A stretch of 64,000 nucleotides of DNA from positions 119,955 through 183,954 of the forward strand of contig NZ_LZGS01000018.1 in NCBI RefSeq assembly GCF_001690495.1. Reading direction: 5' to 3'. The translations under genes were made by a program, and so were the position numbers. This DNA is from Gilliamella sp. App4-10 (lineage in GTDB: Bacteria > Pseudomonadota > Gammaproteobacteria > Enterobacterales > Orbaceae). Each line of letters starts with the position of its first letter. The stretch's first letter is position 1. Below the pieces are notes generated by a model, which made no database searches, was not told the origin of the DNA, and saw only the letters and a program-made list of their open reading frames with translations. Below, piece after piece: positions 29,801 through 39,869 of the stretch.

Positions 29801-32800
29801 CCGCTGACAGCCAACGGCAAAATTGATCGGAAGCAGTTAGCTGATAGTTTCGTGCTTGATAGGGAAGCTAGTCAACCGCAAACTTTCGAGCTCAATGAGC
29901 AAGAACAAGCCTTAATGACACTGTGGATGCATTTTTTACCGATTAAAAATCCTGATCCAAATAGTGATTTTTTTAGTCTAGGCGGCCATTCTCTACTGGC
30001 AGTAACATTGTTAGCAGAGATTAATCGTGAGTTTGCGTGTGCACTGACCTTAAAGGACATTTTCCACTATGCTAATGTGCGTGCACTCACAGCAAGGATT
30101 ACTCAGCTACAAGCACAAAATATTCCAATGGTTGCGCAAACGCTTGTTATTACCAACAATCAAAATGCTCGTTATCAACCGTTTCCGTTGACCGATGTAC
30201 AACGAGCTTATTGGATTGGTCGACAAACTGGCAATAGCGCAGTCGCTACTCATGTGTATCATGAATTTGCAGTTAACCAATTTGATCTTATACGTTTTAG
30301 CCAAGCTCTTAGTCAACTCATTGCTCGTCATGATATGTTACGGGCAATTGTGCTACCAGATGGCACTCAACAAATATTAGCGCAGGTGCCTGAATATCAG
30401 ATTGCTTATCATGATTTACGTGGACTAACACCACATGATAGCCAAAATGCTCTGCAAACAATTCGGGCGGAATTGTCCCATAAAGTTCATGTTGTCGATC
30501 ATTGGCCATTGTTTGACTTTAGTTATACACAATGTTCTGAACAAGATGGGCGATTGCACTTTAGCCTTGATCTTCTCATTGCTGATGCAGTGAGTATGCG
30601 TACCCTACAACGAGAGTTAATTACTCTTTATCAGCAACCGGCTACTCCATTACCAGTTTTGCCATTCTCCTTCCGTGATTATGTACAGGCATTACAGGTT
30701 GAGCAAGCTGGCACGACCTATCAGCGTGATAAAGCCTATTGGGAACAATCAATCAATCAGTTATATGGTCCACCAAGATTACCGATTAAGGGTGATCTCC
30801 TATTGTTACCTGATATTAAATTTGTAAGACGTAGTTGTCGCTTATCGGTGGAAAAATGGCGATCTTTAACGCAAATAGCTCAAGCTGCTCATGTGACTAA
30901 AACTGGCTTATTATTGACCGTATTTAGTCAAGTATTAGCGCGATGGTGTAGTCAACCAGCTTTTACGCTCAATTTGACTTTATTTAATCGTCCAATGGGC
31001 TACCTTGGTGCGGAAGCTGTAATTGGTGATTTTACAGCAGTGAGTCTACTTAATATTCATTATGATAGTCAACGTAGTTATGCCGAAAACGCACAAATTA
31101 TTCAGGGCCAATTATGGGACGATTTGGATCATCGTCGTTATAGTGGTATTCGGGTTAACGAGGCACTTATTCGTAGTGGACGATTCCAGTCACCTATGCC
31201 GGTAGTATTTACTAGTGTTTTGGACAATGCCGATGGTGAATTATCAGCACAAGTAGTTGAAGGTTTTACCCTACTTGAAGACGCTAATATCACCCAAACG
31301 CCGCAGGTTTGGCTTGATCATCAGGTCCTAGAATCAGGTGGAGAACTGCATTTTAATTGGGATGTAGTGAATGCACTTTTTGATCCAACTATGATAGATG
31401 CTATGTTCACGACCTATTGTCAGACCCTCATTGAGCTTGCGAACCAGCCACAACGCTGGCAAATGCCAGAGAGCTCATTATCCTTACCGCGCCTAAGTGC
31501 GCCTGTCGAACAAAAACCAGTACCAACAAGGTTGATGCATTATGGATTATTGCATTATGCCGAGTTAACACCGGAAGCAATAGCACTGATAACTTCTAAC
31601 CAACGCCTTACTTATCGCCAACTATCTGGCGCTGCCAATAACATCGCTAAACAGCTACAAGCTTTAGGGGTTAAACGTGGTGATCGGGTTGCGGTAATGA
31701 TGAAAAAAGGTTGGGAACAAATTGTTGCGGTACATGCGATTTTGCGTTTGGGCGCAATTTACTTACCCATCGATCCTGTACAGCCAGTGCAACGACAGTC
31801 GTTGTTATTGGCTGAAGGTGAAGTTTGCGCTATGGTGACGCAACCTCAAATTGAGCTAGCAGATCCAATTCACTTACCGGTTGTTGTCGTGATGCCGGCA
31901 ATGCTCAAAGAGGCAACAAAACCATTAAATGTAGTAGAAGCTGATATAACTGATATTGCTTATATCATCTTTACCTCAGGTTCTACCGGTGTACCAAAAG
32001 GAGTAATGATCGATCATCGTGCAGCCATGAACACGTTGGAGGATATCAATCAGCGTTTTAGCTTACAGGCAAGGGATAGGGTTTTTGGTTTATCGTCACT
32101 AAGCTTTGATCTATCTGTGTTTGATGCTTTTGCGCCATTTATGGTCGGTGCAGCATTAGTGTTACCAGATGCTGGTTTTGAAAAAGATCCACAGCACTGG
32201 CTAGATATGCTAAACCGTGCAAAAGTTACCGTGTGGAACTCGGTACCTGCTTTAATGCAAATGCTATGTGAATATCAAAATGGATGTAGCGCAAGTTGTC
32301 CGCAATTACGCTTAGCATTGCTTAGTGGTGATTGGATTCCATTAACGTTACCAGGTCAGATGCGTTCCCGACTTAATCAAACGTTATCTATTATTAGTTT
32401 AGGTGGTGCTACCGAATGCGCTATTTGGTCTGTTTTCTACCCGATTATGGATCTTGATCCACACTGGACAAGTATTCCTTATGGTCGAGGTTTACGCAAT
32501 CAGCCAATATATGTATTAAATGAACAGTTAGAAGAGTGCCCTGTAGGGGTTGAAGGTGAAATTTACATTGGAGGCATGGGATTGGCACAAGGTTACCTCA
32601 ATGACCCAGATAAAACTGCCGCCAGTTTTGTCTGGCGTAAAGCCAGTGCTGAACGTATTTATCGTACAGGTGATTTAGGTCGTTATTTTGCCGATGGTCA
32701 AATTGAGTTTCTGGGACGTAAAGATACGCAAGTTAAAGTCAATGGGTTCCGTATTGAATTAGGAGAAATTCAATGTCATTTAGAACGTTTGTCATCGGTT

Positions 32801-33391
32801 AACCATGCAGCCGTGGTATTTCATCAAGGGCATATCTATGCTTTTATCACAACTACATTGACCACGGATATCGTTAATAACGACGAGATTATAGACGGGG
32901 CATTGGTGCAACTTCAACAGTCACTGCCAGTTTATATGATTCCACAAGGTCTCTACATTATTAACGCGCTGCCAATGACCTCTAATGGCAAAATTGATAG
33001 GGCAGCACTGATTCGGGAAGTTATTAATCATATGAGTACATCGGCATCAGAGTCTACAGTAACTACAGCGGCCACATCATCTTATGAGCAACAAGTTTCG
33101 TGTATTTGGTGTGAGTTATTACAAAAACCGCAAGTCGGACTAGAAGATAACTTTTTTGAAGCAGGAGGAGGATCAATTCAAATTGTACTAATGCATCGAC
33201 GTATTGAAGAGAAGTTTAATGTCACTATCCCGATTGCAGAATTGTTTCGACTAACTACCGTGAAGAAGATTGCCGATTATCTACAAGCGAAGTTAGACAA
33301 TGTTCCCGATGTTAGTCATGTGCAGCATCGTGATGCTTCTCAACTTCGAGCTCAACAACGGCTTCAGCGCCGCCATAAACGTCAACGTTAA
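26888..33391 (+). CDS. clbJ: Nonribosomal peptide synthetase ClbJ (C-A-PCP-Cy-A-PCP)
   Basis: 2167 aa, against about 2166 in E. coli. Domains: condensation (about 40-460, HHIIMDGIS near 173); A1 (about 500-980, FTSGSTGEPKG near 648, NGKIDRKQL); PCP1 (GGHSLLAV, Ser about 1036); heterocyclisation Cy domain (about 1095-1520) with the DxxxxDxxS form DLLIADAVS near 1226; A2 (about 1550-2030, FTSGSTGVPKG near 1695); PCP2 (EAGGGSIQIV near 2095). The Cy plus A pair fits Cys activation and thiazoline formation. In E. coli ClbJ the first A domain is assigned Gly and the second Cys. The Cy-A2 part is strikingly similar to clbK. AAGGA lies 11 bases before the ATG. Confidence 0.94.
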   Translation: MITQHIANMRKLPEDKKQKLLQQLAHAGVSPLSIPIVKVNEKEALPLAYNQEQLWFLQQYDSHVTNYNIYVVYKIQGNIDSQFLNQAFALIQERHAILRTRFVLQDKQLCQVIDDEVKVSIERITLDHQSSEAQRDTVIQSVINTQFDLAKGPLLVIKHLVQSGQSDYIVFCVHHIIMDGISLGILFNELQQQYNYLKNNTLPAPVEPEWQYADYACWQREWFKEPLLAQDLNYWRERLHDAPRLSTFPTLYSRPAVPSQAGAKISITFDALLNGAIKRLASEQKTTPFVLLLTAFKLLLLRYTNQQQLIIGTPVSGRIRPELLNSIGFYASVVLIYSDFSTLITAHDALRQVKKNVKETFGRQKLPFEMLLNSLNIPRQPSHSPLFQILYIYHYQVNERNFSLADAQWKQLNYHNNSVKYDMTVEVFDNGDTIDVTLEYNSGLYNEAYVQNIAEAFRQYCIALTVNLQIPINQISSFNQSNGQYALQAFNATDVTWPAPHDLLTLIQQISLQQSDQIVIQGADYQMSWQMLWLKVQTIATRLKAHGIQLGDRVGVLIPRHGDLIATMLAIWYVGAVYLPFDINQPSARVRRLMQRAGLTCLVVREYCEYQDIVPLLLLELDQLYTIPELPSDNLRMPILLDAPAYILFTSGSTGEPKGVTIKHGSLLNLLLDMQQTFAVDKGSRLLSVTTPAFDISFLEYLLPLISGASLYIAEAEIAADSFAMIKLINEYQPTLMQATPSFWQALLTAGWQGNDNLCVLAGGEALPVHTAEGLLNRCQTLWNLYGPTETTIWSLKAKVIDFNHITIGSPIANTRIYILDEKGNPVPSGVVGELYIAGAGVAMGYDGQTELTDKHFLAEPSHFAGAKMFRTGDLVSCDPHGNLRFIGRKDTQIKLRGYRIELGEIERVIAQHIHVESAVVVCIDNAQVDKLLAVAVITMQDVDFNALKHELQQQLPDYMIPTLWQKVEHYPLTANGKIDRKQLADSFVLDREASQPQTFELNEQEQALMTLWMHFLPIKNPDPNSDFFSLGGHSLLAVTLLAEINREFACALTLKDIFHYANVRALTARITQLQAQNIPMVAQTLVITNNQNARYQPFPLTDVQRAYWIGRQTGNSAVATHVYHEFAVNQFDLIRFSQALSQLIARHDMLRAIVLPDGTQQILAQVPEYQIAYHDLRGLTPHDSQNALQTIRAELSHKVHVVDHWPLFDFSYTQCSEQDGRLHFSLDLLIADAVSMRTLQRELITLYQQPATPLPVLPFSFRDYVQALQVEQAGTTYQRDKAYWEQSINQLYGPPRLPIKGDLLLLPDIKFVRRSCRLSVEKWRSLTQIAQAAHVTKTGLLLTVFSQVLARWCSQPAFTLNLTLFNRPMGYLGAEAVIGDFTAVSLLNIHYDSQRSYAENAQIIQGQLWDDLDHRRYSGIRVNEALIRSGRFQSPMPVVFTSVLDNADGELSAQVVEGFTLLEDANITQTPQVWLDHQVLESGGELHFNWDVVNALFDPTMIDAMFTTYCQTLIELANQPQRWQMPESSLSLPRLSAPVEQKPVPTRLMHYGLLHYAELTPEAIALITSNQRLTYRQLSGAANNIAKQLQALGVKRGDRVAVMMKKGWEQIVAVHAILRLGAIYLPIDPVQPVQRQSLLLAEGEVCAMVTQPQIELADPIHLPVVVVMPAMLKEATKPLNVVEADITDIAYIIFTSGSTGVPKGVMIDHRAAMNTLEDINQRFSLQARDRVFGLSSLSFDLSVFDAFAPFMVGAALVLPDAGFEKDPQHWLDMLNRAKVTVWNSVPALMQMLCEYQNGCSASCPQLRLALLSGDWIPLTLPGQMRSRLNQTLSIISLGGATECAIWSVFYPIMDLDPHWTSIPYGRGLRNQPIYVLNEQLEECPVGVEGEIYIGGMGLAQGYLNDPDKTAASFVWRKASAERIYRTGDLGRYFADGQIEFLGRKDTQVKVNGFRIELGEIQCHLERLSSVNHAAVVFHQGHIYAFITTTLTTDIVNNDEIIDGALVQLQQSLPVYMIPQGLYIINALPMTSNGKIDRAALIREVINHMSTSASESTVTTAATSSYEQQVSCIWCELLQKPQVGLEDNFFEAGGGSIQIVLMHRRIEEKFNVTIPIAELFRLTTVKKIADYLQAKLDNVPDVSHVQHRDASQLRAQQRLQRRHKRQR

Positions 33392-33401
33392 GGAAAAAAT
33401 G

Positions 33402-36400
33402 ATGGTTTACAATGAAAGTGATATCGCGATTATCAATATGAATTGCCGTTATCCCGGAGTACATAGCGTACAGGAGTTTGAAAAAGTACTACGTTCGGGA
33501 CGTAATATCCTGGATCCTAAAGTGATTCACGCTGAGGGATATAACAAAATTACTCTCAATAATGTATACGACCGTATGGCTTATTTCGATGCTCCGTTTT
33601 TTGGTTACAGTCGAGCCGAAGCTGAAATTATGGATCCTCAGCACCGTATTTTCTTAGAATGTGCTTGGGAAATATTTGAGCAAAGTGGTTATAACCCACA
33701 AGTTCATGATGAACGTATTGGGTTGTATGCTGGCGTTAGTACGAGTTTTTATTTATTAACCCATTTAATGGGAAACCCAGATAAAATGTCACAGCTCGGT
33801 GGGCTACAAATTATGGTTGGTAACGATAAAGACCATTTGACCTCCCAATTAGCTTATCGTCTTAACACGAAAGGACCCTGTGTAACTGTGCAAGCTAGTT
33901 GTGCAACTTCATTAGTGGCAGTACATCTAGCTTGTGAGAGCTTATTAAGTGGTCAATGCGATATGGCGTTAGCCGGTGGAGTCACTTTCCGTATGGAAGA
34001 TCAACGTGATTATGATTCGCGAGGTGACGGTTTACAGTCCGAAGATGGTTTAATCCATACTTTTGATGCTGATGCCACTGGTACTGTATACAGCAGTGGT
34101 TTAGGTATGGTGCTGTTAAAACGGGCGGTAGATGCCCAAGCACAGGGTGATCATATTTTTGCAGTGATTAAAGGTAGTGCTATTAATAACGATGGTGGAT
34201 CTCGCAGTGGTTATACCGTGCCCGGAGTTGATGGGCAAGTCGAGGTAATGATTGAAGCGCAAAGCTTAGCCGGTGTTGACCCACAAGACATCCAATATAT
34301 CGAACTACATGGTAGTGGTACCCCATTAGGTGATGCAATCGAGTTTGAAGCGATCAAACGCACTTTTGAAGTAGTCAATGCAGGTGATCATCAATGGAAA
34401 CTTGGAGCCGTTAAACCAAATATCGGCCACGTTGAAATGGCCTCAGGGGTAAGTGGCCTCATCAAAACGGTATTGAGTCTACAAAATAAGGTTTTTTACC
34501 CGACCTTAAATTTTAGACAAGCCAACCCTCAATTAGGTATGGAAAATACTCCGTTTGAAGTCAATACAACGTTACAACCTTGGTTGAATAGCGGTGGTTT
34601 ACGTACCGCTGGAGTAAGCGCTTTTGGGCTTGGCGGTACCAATGCGCATCTGATAGTGCAAGAGCCATTACCCGATGCTACATCGCATGAAGCAAAACAG
34701 TCAGCCAAAGGACCTTATTTAATTACATTGTCAGCCAAAACGCCAGAAAGTTTAAGCTATATGGAGAATAATCTACTTGCAGAGCTAACTATGCACCAAG
34801 ATTATCGATTACAAGACGTTGCTTATACTTTACGCTATGGACGGGCGTCATTGCCATTACGAAAACATATTGTCGTTGAGAACCTTAAGCAGTTAGTTCA
34901 AAAACTTAGTAGTGTGCCTGTTCACATGGTGACTTCATTGACAGCCATTAATTGGCAATTAGAGCATCGTTTCTGTTTAGATAGTGATACGTTATTAGCG
35001 TGGTTACAAACGTCTCAGGAATTATCGACAACAATTACAGAGCTATTAGGAATGGAAGTAACGTTAGCGAGTTTAAATCAGCTCAATCAAGCACAACGTA
35101 CTTTTATCAGCCAATATTTATTAATTAGTTTAGTTGATCGTTGGCAGCCTATTAATCGATCTGTGATTGGTAAAGATGACGGTAAATATGCAGCCGAAGC
35201 TATTAATGGACATTGTTCATTAATGCAAGCATGGCAACAACTCAATGTCGGACAGCCAATTACTAGTACCAACAGCACAGAGTTTGCCAACCAACGTGAT
35301 GCGTGTACATTCCAATTAGATGCTAATCAAGCGCAAGGTAATATGGTCGCATTACAGATTTTAGGTCAGCTATGGAAACTTGGCGTTAATGTTGATTGGC
35401 ATATAATTGATGCAGTAGAGCATGCACAAACCAGTTACCGTATTGCATTACCGGGAACTGTTTTTGCTCGTCAGCGCTATTGGGTGGAAGTGGAGCGCAC
35501 ATTAGTTATCAATAACGCATCAACTATTGAACCAGTGCCTGAGGTATCATTAGCCGAAGTTAAAGCTACGCTAATTGACATTTGGCAACGTACCCTTGGT
35601 TGCCCGATAGATAGTACTCAAGCCAGTTTCTTTGAAATGGGCGGGCATTCACTTTTAGCAACCACCATCTTATACGATATCAAACAGCATTTTAATATCA
35701 CCTGTCCACTGAGCGCCTTCTTTGCCGATCCAACAATCGATGGTTTAAGTCAATATTTGCTTGGACAATGGCAAACCCGTGGTGATGAACCTGATTTACC
35801 TAAAGCGGTATTTCAACCAGATCAACAGCATCTACCATTTCCGTTAACTGATGTGCAACAGGCATACTGGGTAGGTCGCCGTAAATCTATGGGTTTAGGC
35901 AACATTTCGACTCATATTTATGTGGAATATGAATTGCGCGGTTTGGAACAAGATAAATTCAACCAAGCGCTAAATAAAGTGATTGCTCGTCATGGCATGT
36001 TAAGGGCAATAGTGACCGACGATGGCTTACAACAGATTTTACCAGAAGTGCCATCATATCATGCTCAATTTCATGTCACGCAAAATGCCAACGAATTTCA
36101 GCAATTAAGTATGAGCTTGCGTGAAACAATGTCGCATCAGATGATAGATTGTAGTCATTGGCCACTGTTCGAGATCGAAGGCGTAGTTGATCATGAAAAC
36201 AAGACTAGATTGCATGTTTCCATTGATTTATTAGTTGCAGATGCTTGGAGCCTTGAGTTATTCATGCGTGAATTAGCTTGGTTTTATCATCATCCACAAG
36301 AGACCTTGCCGAAAATAACCTATAGCTTCCGAGATTATGTTCTAACGTTAAAATCCTACGAGCAAACACCACAGTATGAACGAGCGCGCAATTATTGGTG

Positions 36401-39400
36401 TGAACGGGTGCAAACTATGCCACCAGGACCTCGATTACCATTGTTGATCGATCCATCAGAATTGGATAACCCAGCATTTGCTCGTCGTAGCCATAGTTTA
36501 TCTCGTGCTTTATGGCAACGGTTAAAAATGCAGGCTGGGCAGATGAATATTACCCCAACCACCTTATTACTGAGTTGTTTTGCCCAAGTATTAGCGCGGT
36601 TTAGTGCATCACAACATTTTACCTTGAATTTAACGCTATTTAATCGACTACCGTTACATGAAGATATCAATTACTTAGTGGGTGATTTTACCTCATTAAC
36701 ATTGTTAGAGGTCAATCTCAGTGAAGGTGAAACCCTACAAGAACGTGCTAAGGCGATCCATAATCGACTATGGAACGACTTAGATCATCGTCTGTTTGGT
36801 GGTATACAAGTTTCGCGCTTATTAGTGCAGGCTCACCGAGATCCGGCAAAATCGGTTGTCCCAATTGTGTTTACGAGCTTATTAAACCAAGATGAAGCTC
36901 GTTGGGAAGAAGGGGATACCTTATTTAACCAGTCGCAAGATGATCAATATAGCGTCTCACAAACACCACAAGTTTGGATCGATCATCAAGTTATGGAACG
37001 CCAAGGAGAATTACATTTTAACTGGGATGTGGTTGAAGCATTATTTGATCAGCAGTTAATTGATCAAATGTTCCAATGTTATTGCGCTTTATTAAAAACA
37101 CTAGCGACCCGTCCACAGAGTTGGAATTTGACGCAAGATATTCTTGGTTTACCTAGCGTTAGTGCACCAGTAGAACAAACCCCGGCACCGACAGCGTTGA
37201 TGCATCATGGATTATTAAATCAGGCCGAAATAACACCAGATATAACAGCTTTGATTACGGCCCAACAGACGCTAACTTACCGTCAACTTTCCACCGCCGC
37301 TAATGAAGTTGCGCACGCTCTACAAGCACAAGGTATAAAACGAGGTGCTCGGGTTGTGGTAGTAATGAAAAAAGGTTGGCAACAAATCGCCGCAGTACAT
37401 GGCATTTTACGATTAGGTGCAGCCTATGTGCCAATTGATCCATCTCTGCCAGTACAACGGCAATCCTTGATTCTAAATGAAAGTGATGCTGGAGCATTCG
37501 TTACGCAACTAGACATTGAATTAGTCAATCCGTCTAATTTACCGGTAGTTGTGGTGACTGAACAAATGCTTGCCGCGCCATTAACACCATTGGTCACCGA
37601 AACTGCTGATGTTACCGATGTGGCATATATCATCTTTACTTCTGGCTCAACTGGTACACCAAAAGGAGTAATGATCGATCATCGTGCTGCGATGAATACC
37701 TTGGAAGATATCAATAGTCGCTTCAATGTAGAAGCTAATGATCGGGTATTTGGTTTATCATCTTTGAGCTTTGATTTGTCTGTGTACGATGCTTTTGCTC
37801 CATTTATGGTAGGAGCATCATTAGTGTTACCGGATGCAGGGCATGAAAAAGATCCAAGGCATTGGCTGGATATGCTTGATCTGGGAGATGTCACAGTATG
37901 GAACTCAGTACCAGCACTGATGCAGATGTTATGTGAATACCTCAGTAATAGTGCCGGTCGCTGCCCAGAATTACGCCTAGCATTGCTCAGTGGTGATTGG
38001 ATTCCATTAACGTTACCCGCGCAAATGCGATCAAGACTAAATCAAGATATGACGATTATTAGCTTAGGTGGAGCTACCGAGTGCGCCATTTGGTCGATTT
38101 TCTATCCGGTGGATAAAGTCGAAGTAGAATGGAAGAGTATACCGTACGGGCGAGGTCTACGGAATCAACCAATTTATGTCCTAAATGACAAGTTAGAAGA
38201 GTGTCCTATTGGGGTTGAAGGTGAAATTTGCATTGGTGGTATGGGTCTAGCACAAGGTTATCTCAATGATCCAGATAAAACTGCCGCCAGTTTTGTATGG
38301 TGTAATGATAATGTAGAGCGCATTTACCGTACTGGTGACTTAGGTCGCTATTTTAGCGATGGTCAAGTGGAGTTTTTAGGTCGCAAAGATAATCAGGTTA
38401 AAGTTAACGGATTTAGAGTTGAGTTAAGCGAAATTGAGCGCTGCATTGAAAATCATCAAGATATTGAACAGTCGGTTGTTGTGGCTGTCGGCAGTCGCGA
38501 AAATAAACGCTTGATCGCATTTGCAAAATTGTATGATCGTGAAAAAGCTCATGCACTGCACGAAAAAGAAGCACAAGAACAAGCTGCTTTCCAAGGAATT
38601 ATTACTAATCCGGCTGAACGTTTGGCCTTTAAATTGAAAGAGCTGCACATTCGCAAAGTCAATGGTAAAGCGTTGACTTTACCGGCTCCAACCGACACAG
38701 CAGCCTACATTAGGCGTCGCAGTTATCGTAACTTCATTGAGCAAAAGATCTCTTTAAACCAATTAGGTTTATTGTTGAATAAGTTAGTTCAGGTCAGAAT
38801 TCCAGGCTTGCCGTTTGCGAAATATAATTATGCCTCTGCAGGGGGATTATATCCAGTGCAAACCTATATCTATCTCCATCCAGATAAGATTGAAGAGGGA
38901 GTGTTTGGCATTTATTACCTTAATCCTCGTGAAGGTAGTTTAATGCCAATAGCACCAAATGTAACATTAAATCAAGACTTCCATGTCGGACCAAATCGCT
39001 CAATCGCTGAGCGGGCAGCCTTTTCAATCTTCATGATTGCCGATATGGCGGCAATTCAACCACTTTATGGTGAAGAAGCTGGCTGGCATTTTTCTATCAT
39101 GGAAGCGGGCACTTTATGCCAATTGCTGGAGGATGGTGCACCAGAATATGGATTAGGCTTATGTCAATTGGGTATGGCGACTTTTACTAAAGTCGCCGAA
39201 CATTTCCAACTATCGCCAACTCATCGTTATATCCATTGTACCGTGGGTGGACTTGTTGGAGAAGATGCCTTTACACAAACAGCCTTATTAAAGGACTTTT
39301 CGACTTACGAAAAATCAACAGATAGTAAAGCAAATGCTCCGATTGATACTCAGGCATTTAAAGATGTCATCATGAATGGACTTAAACAGCAATTACCAGA

Positions 39401-39869
39401 TTACATGTTGCCAACTAATATAGTCCTTGCGGCAGATTTCCCATTAAATGCCAACGGTAAATTGGACCGTAACACCTTGATAAAACAAGCAGAACAGCTT
39501 GCGCATCAAACGGCGGCTAGAGTGCAAAATCATGAAGTGACTGAATTGCAAAAACAGTTGTTAGCATTATGGCAAGACGTCCTTGGGGTTAATCAGTTAA
39601 CGGTAGAGGATGACTTCTTCTCTATGGGGGGAAGCTCTATTGAATTAGTGCGTATTCAACAAGCTCTTGAACAAATGACGGCACAGGAAATTCCAATTGT
39701 GGATCTGTTCCGTTTGCCAAATATCATTGAAGTATCCCACTACATCGAATCGCTACAAAATGACTCATCGGAGCCTGAAGAGAACAATGGACAATCACCT
39801 AATATTAGCAGTGCACGTGGCAATCTTGCCTTGCGTCGTAAACGCCAAACCGAAGGAAGTGACCAATGA
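33402..39869 (+). CDS. clbK: Hybrid PKS-NRPS ClbK (KS-ATr-ACP-Cy-A(Ox)-PCP)
   Basis: 2155 aa from the ATG at 33402, against about 2154 in E. coli. The tandem ATG at 33399 is also possible, but AGGA at 33391-33394 is better spaced from 33402; the frame is open back to 33300 inside clbJ. Domains: KS (Cys about 167, ASCATS; His motifs ELHGSGT and NIGHVEMASG); vestigial AT region (about 440-700) without GHSxGE; ACP (MGGHSLLAT, Ser about 750); Cy (about 810-1250, DLLVADAWS near 939); A (FTSGSTGTPKG near 1412); an inserted nitroreductase/SagB-like flavin oxidase (about 1745-1975, starting RRRSYRNF); the rest of A (NANGKLDRNTL); PCP (MGGSSIELV). Function in the family: aminomalonyl extension, Cys cyclisation and oxidation to thiazole. 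The stop overlaps clbL as ATGA. Confidence 0.94.
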   Translation: MVYNESDIAIINMNCRYPGVHSVQEFEKVLRSGRNILDPKVIHAEGYNKITLNNVYDRMAYFDAPFFGYSRAEAEIMDPQHRIFLECAWEIFEQSGYNPQVHDERIGLYAGVSTSFYLLTHLMGNPDKMSQLGGLQIMVGNDKDHLTSQLAYRLNTKGPCVTVQASCATSLVAVHLACESLLSGQCDMALAGGVTFRMEDQRDYDSRGDGLQSEDGLIHTFDADATGTVYSSGLGMVLLKRAVDAQAQGDHIFAVIKGSAINNDGGSRSGYTVPGVDGQVEVMIEAQSLAGVDPQDIQYIELHGSGTPLGDAIEFEAIKRTFEVVNAGDHQWKLGAVKPNIGHVEMASGVSGLIKTVLSLQNKVFYPTLNFRQANPQLGMENTPFEVNTTLQPWLNSGGLRTAGVSAFGLGGTNAHLIVQEPLPDATSHEAKQSAKGPYLITLSAKTPESLSYMENNLLAELTMHQDYRLQDVAYTLRYGRASLPLRKHIVVENLKQLVQKLSSVPVHMVTSLTAINWQLEHRFCLDSDTLLAWLQTSQELSTTITELLGMEVTLASLNQLNQAQRTFISQYLLISLVDRWQPINRSVIGKDDGKYAAEAINGHCSLMQAWQQLNVGQPITSTNSTEFANQRDACTFQLDANQAQGNMVALQILGQLWKLGVNVDWHIIDAVEHAQTSYRIALPGTVFARQRYWVEVERTLVINNASTIEPVPEVSLAEVKATLIDIWQRTLGCPIDSTQASFFEMGGHSLLATTILYDIKQHFNITCPLSAFFADPTIDGLSQYLLGQWQTRGDEPDLPKAVFQPDQQHLPFPLTDVQQAYWVGRRKSMGLGNISTHIYVEYELRGLEQDKFNQALNKVIARHGMLRAIVTDDGLQQILPEVPSYHAQFHVTQNANEFQQLSMSLRETMSHQMIDCSHWPLFEIEGVVDHENKTRLHVSIDLLVADAWSLELFMRELAWFYHHPQETLPKITYSFRDYVLTLKSYEQTPQYERARNYWCERVQTMPPGPRLPLLIDPSELDNPAFARRSHSLSRALWQRLKMQAGQMNITPTTLLLSCFAQVLARFSASQHFTLNLTLFNRLPLHEDINYLVGDFTSLTLLEVNLSEGETLQERAKAIHNRLWNDLDHRLFGGIQVSRLLVQAHRDPAKSVVPIVFTSLLNQDEARWEEGDTLFNQSQDDQYSVSQTPQVWIDHQVMERQGELHFNWDVVEALFDQQLIDQMFQCYCALLKTLATRPQSWNLTQDILGLPSVSAPVEQTPAPTALMHHGLLNQAEITPDITALITAQQTLTYRQLSTAANEVAHALQAQGIKRGARVVVVMKKGWQQIAAVHGILRLGAAYVPIDPSLPVQRQSLILNESDAGAFVTQLDIELVNPSNLPVVVVTEQMLAAPLTPLVTETADVTDVAYIIFTSGSTGTPKGVMIDHRAAMNTLEDINSRFNVEANDRVFGLSSLSFDLSVYDAFAPFMVGASLVLPDAGHEKDPRHWLDMLDLGDVTVWNSVPALMQMLCEYLSNSAGRCPELRLALLSGDWIPLTLPAQMRSRLNQDMTIISLGGATECAIWSIFYPVDKVEVEWKSIPYGRGLRNQPIYVLNDKLEECPIGVEGEICIGGMGLAQGYLNDPDKTAASFVWCNDNVERIYRTGDLGRYFSDGQVEFLGRKDNQVKVNGFRVELSEIERCIENHQDIEQSVVVAVGSRENKRLIAFAKLYDREKAHALHEKEAQEQAAFQGIITNPAERLAFKLKELHIRKVNGKALTLPAPTDTAAYIRRRSYRNFIEQKISLNQLGLLLNKLVQVRIPGLPFAKYNYASAGGLYPVQTYIYLHPDKIEEGVFGIYYLNPREGSLMPIAPNVTLNQDFHVGPNRSIAERAAFSIFMIADMAAIQPLYGEEAGWHFSIMEAGTLCQLLEDGAPEYGLGLCQLGMATFTKVAEHFQLSPTHRYIHCTVGGLVGEDAFTQTALLKDFSTYEKSTDSKANAPIDTQAFKDVIMNGLKQQLPDYMLPTNIVLAADFPLNANGKLDRNTLIKQAEQLAHQTAARVQNHEVTELQKQLLALWQDVLGVNQLTVEDDFFSMGGSSIELVRIQQALEQMTAQEIPIVDLFRLPNIIEVSHYIESLQNDSSEPEENNGQSPNISSARGNLALRRKRQTEGSDQ

